Below are positions 6,020-6,942 of a stretch of DNA of 6,942 nucleotides, one piece after another. The translations under genes were made by a program, and so were the position numbers. Source of the stretch: Dehalococcoidia bacterium (GTDB taxonomy: Bacteria; Chloroflexota; Dehalococcoidia; Dehalococcoidales; RBG-16-60-22); the NCBI GenBank assembly GCA_030613665.1, contig JAUWLN010000092.1, positions 1 through 6,942 of the forward strand, in the 5' to 3' direction. The notes below the pieces were generated by a model that saw only the letters and a list, made by a program, of their open reading frames with translations, was not told the DNA's origin and ran no database searches. Positions within the stretch are counted from its first letter, which is position 1, and every line of letters starts with the position of its first letter.

Positions 6020-6505
6020 TCACTGAAGCGGATCGACGTTCATTATCAGATGACCACTCGCTTCATCAAGCCTCTCTACCATTCTGGTGCCAGTAATTTC
6101 TCCAGTAGCTATAACCAGCATTGTCTGAACGTGATTTCCGCCTTCTATTTAATGCCCTTCGCAAATCTTCTCCTCGTTATCCGCAAATAGCCCGTGAATA
6201 TGACGGTATGTCTCGCCTGTAGCCGAATCGCAAATGAATCCCTCAAGGCTCGTAACCCGCAATGGGCTTGGGAAAATTTCAGGTGGGCCGGAATCGGCAC
6301 CAGTATTTGATATTTTGCTCACTATCACATTCTTAATAGTCAGCTGTCTCAGGCTACCAACGGTTGATCAAATTGCGGCATAGCGAATCCCATTATTACG
6401 GCAGGCTTTTTTAAGACTTGCCATCAAGTACTTACCAGTTGGCAAATGTATCGGTAATACTTTGCCTACGCGACCACAAATGCTCTTATCTATAAGTTCC
6501 CCCAC
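6020..6505 (-). pseudogene. PPC/DUF296 domain protein with two in-frame stops
   Basis: Read from GTG 6505 to TGA 6022-6020, the minus strand keeps one frame for 162 codons and matches a bacterial PPC (plant and prokaryote conserved, DUF296) domain throughout. In order: LPTGKYLMASLKKACRNNGI (21-40); STVGSL (47-52); GPPEIFPSPLRVTSLEG (73-89); the metal-type histidines H102 and H104 (RHIHGLFAD); GH at 117-118; IEGGNHVQTMLVIA (120-133); and a C-terminal half ending NVDPLQ. Two stops break it: TGA at codon 46 (6370-6368) and TAA at codon 119 (6151-6149). The TAA stands where the family has a hydrophobic residue, one base from TTA. There is no frameshift, so inactivation looks recent, or the stops are sequence errors. 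Single-domain bacterial PPC proteins are small trimers of uncertain role. AGGAG lies 10 nt upstream of the GTG. Confidence 0.8.
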
Positions 6506-6515
6506 TTTTTACTGA

Positions 6516-6520
6516 CTCCT
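6516..6520 (-). promoter_or_regulatory. Ribosome binding site of the PPC pseudogene
   Basis: AGGAG on the minus strand is 10 nt before GTG 6505. A TAA in the same frame two codons before the GTG rules out a longer start, so GTG is the natural initiation codon of the decayed gene. Confidence 0.55.
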
Positions 6521-6554
6521 GTCTTTCAGATTTGGTTCATCTAGAAAAGAACAC

Positions 6555-6570
6555 TAAATAAACTTATTTA
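6555..6570. repeat. AT-rich inverted repeat (7-2-7) upstream of the PPC pseudogene
   Basis: TAAATAA and TTATTTA are exact reverse complements with a two-base centre. It sits 50 bp upstream of the PPC start, inside a very AT-rich 6541-6640 stretch, and could be an operator for that gene. Low base complexity makes chance occurrence likely. Confidence 0.3.
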
Positions 6571-6650
6571 TGCTATTTAAACAATCTGAGTTATCTTTAT
6601 TTATCTATTGTTATTTATTCACACTGCGAGATGCCTGATATGGTAAGGGA

Positions 6651-6942
6651 TTACGGTAAGGTGAAAGAGGTACCGGCGTTATTTAGGAAAAATTTATCTC
6701 CGAATTCGTGCGCAAGATGGCAAGCTGCATGAAAACCTGTGCAGTGAGAGGTGGCTAATTTCTGGACTTCCATTATTTTCAGTTCGTTTGCAGTTTTTTC
6801 TATACGTTCTCTTGAAGCGCGGAAGAGGTGAGTGCCTCCTACAACCGCATACACCTGTTCTATACCGGTTAGGTTCCTAGCGTGGTACAGAATGTTAATT
6901 ACGCCCCGGTGGGCGCAGCCGAGGATAACAACCAGGCCAAAA
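6651..6942 (-). CDS. MBL-fold metallohydrolase, COG1237-like (N-terminal part outside window)
   Basis: The C-terminal 96 residues of a metallo-beta-lactamase-fold protein; the reading frame runs off the right edge, so the GTG at 6854 is internal and not a start. Visible, by codon from the edge: VVILGCAHRGVIN (4-16), the GC(A/S)H motif whose His11 is a metal ligand; VYAVVGGTHL (30-39), with His38; SHCTGF (65-70), with His66; and LAHEFGDKFFLNNAGTSF near the end. This order is characteristic of the COG1237 group, often labelled 7,8-dihydropterin-6-methyl-4-(beta-D-ribofuranosyl)-aminobenzene-5'-phosphate synthase-like. That label is usually transferred by similarity and the real reaction is often unknown. 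It is upstream of the PPC pseudogene on the same strand, with 145 bp between them. Confidence 0.88.
   Translation of the reverse strand, partial: FGLVVILGCAHRGVINILYHARNLTGIEQVYAVVGGTHLFRASRERIEKTANELKIMEVQKLATSHCTGFHAACHLAHEFGDKFFLNNAGTSFTLP

Noticed and set aside
6020..6505. Stop-codon readthrough or selenocysteine in the PPC gene
   Set aside because: There are two different stop codons, TGA and TAA. The TAA falls at a hydrophobic family position, no selenocysteine element was seen downstream of the TGA, and the other genes of the window end normally on TGA, TAA and TAG.
6651..6854. Small 67-residue protein starting at 6854
   Set aside because: The frame stays open to the window edge and the upstream codons carry the GCAH motif, so this is only the tail of a larger MBL-fold protein.
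1..6942. CRISPR array, tRNA, rRNA, IS element or phage gene
   Set aside because: No regularly spaced repeats, cloverleaf sequence, transposase motif or phage protein was seen on either strand.

Overview
The window reads as about 7 kb of accessory, catabolic-type chromosome from an anaerobe-like, probably uncultured bacterium. Gene content includes two short-chain dehydrogenases, a TIM-barrel sugar isomerase, a cyclase-family hydrolase, TRAP and MFS transporter relics, a COG1237-like MBL protein and a PPC/DUF296 relic. GGAGG-type ribosome binding sites and roughly even base composition go with it. Chloroflexota (Dehalococcoidia), Desulfobacterota or Clostridia would all fit. The sequence carries no rRNA or other marker that decides between them, so the taxonomic guess is weak.

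Layout. Positions 1-663 (+) hold the last 220 codons of an NAD-type SDR whose start lies outside the window. It converges on a minus-strand pair: a sugar phosphate isomerase/epimerase-like protein (2571-1522) followed by a second SDR (1444-683), plausibly one transcript for sugar or sugar-acid oxidation. Positions 2572-2818 are non-coding and AT-rich, with a possible promoter and two inverted repeats. Positions 2819-3424 are a scrap heap: a 26-codon aldo/keto reductase-like remnant (-) abuts a 5'-truncated, internally deleted TRAP large permease (DctM) relic (+). An intact cyclase-family (PF04199) metal hydrolase follows on the minus strand (4268-3489). Upstream of it is the N-terminal third of an MFS transporter (4829-4389), cut off after about four membrane helices.

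A divergent intergenic region (4830-4982) carries a TTGACA promoter and a 9-bp direct repeat. It drives a 306-residue protein (4983-5903, +) that I do not recognise; it is clearly built from two diverged copies of one domain. Downstream on the minus strand is a PPC/DUF296 gene that keeps a single 162-codon frame but has TGA and TAA stops inside it (6505-6020). The C-terminal part of a COG1237-like metallo-beta-lactamase-fold hydrolase follows (6942-6651).

Together, the intact genes are enzymes of small-molecule oxidation, isomerisation and ring or amide hydrolysis. Both transporters, the aldo/keto reductase and the PPC protein are broken, so the region looks like a catabolic island in decay or after repeated rearrangement. 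No phage, IS transposase, CRISPR array, tRNA or rRNA was seen. The most interesting object is the two-copy domain protein at 4983-5903.
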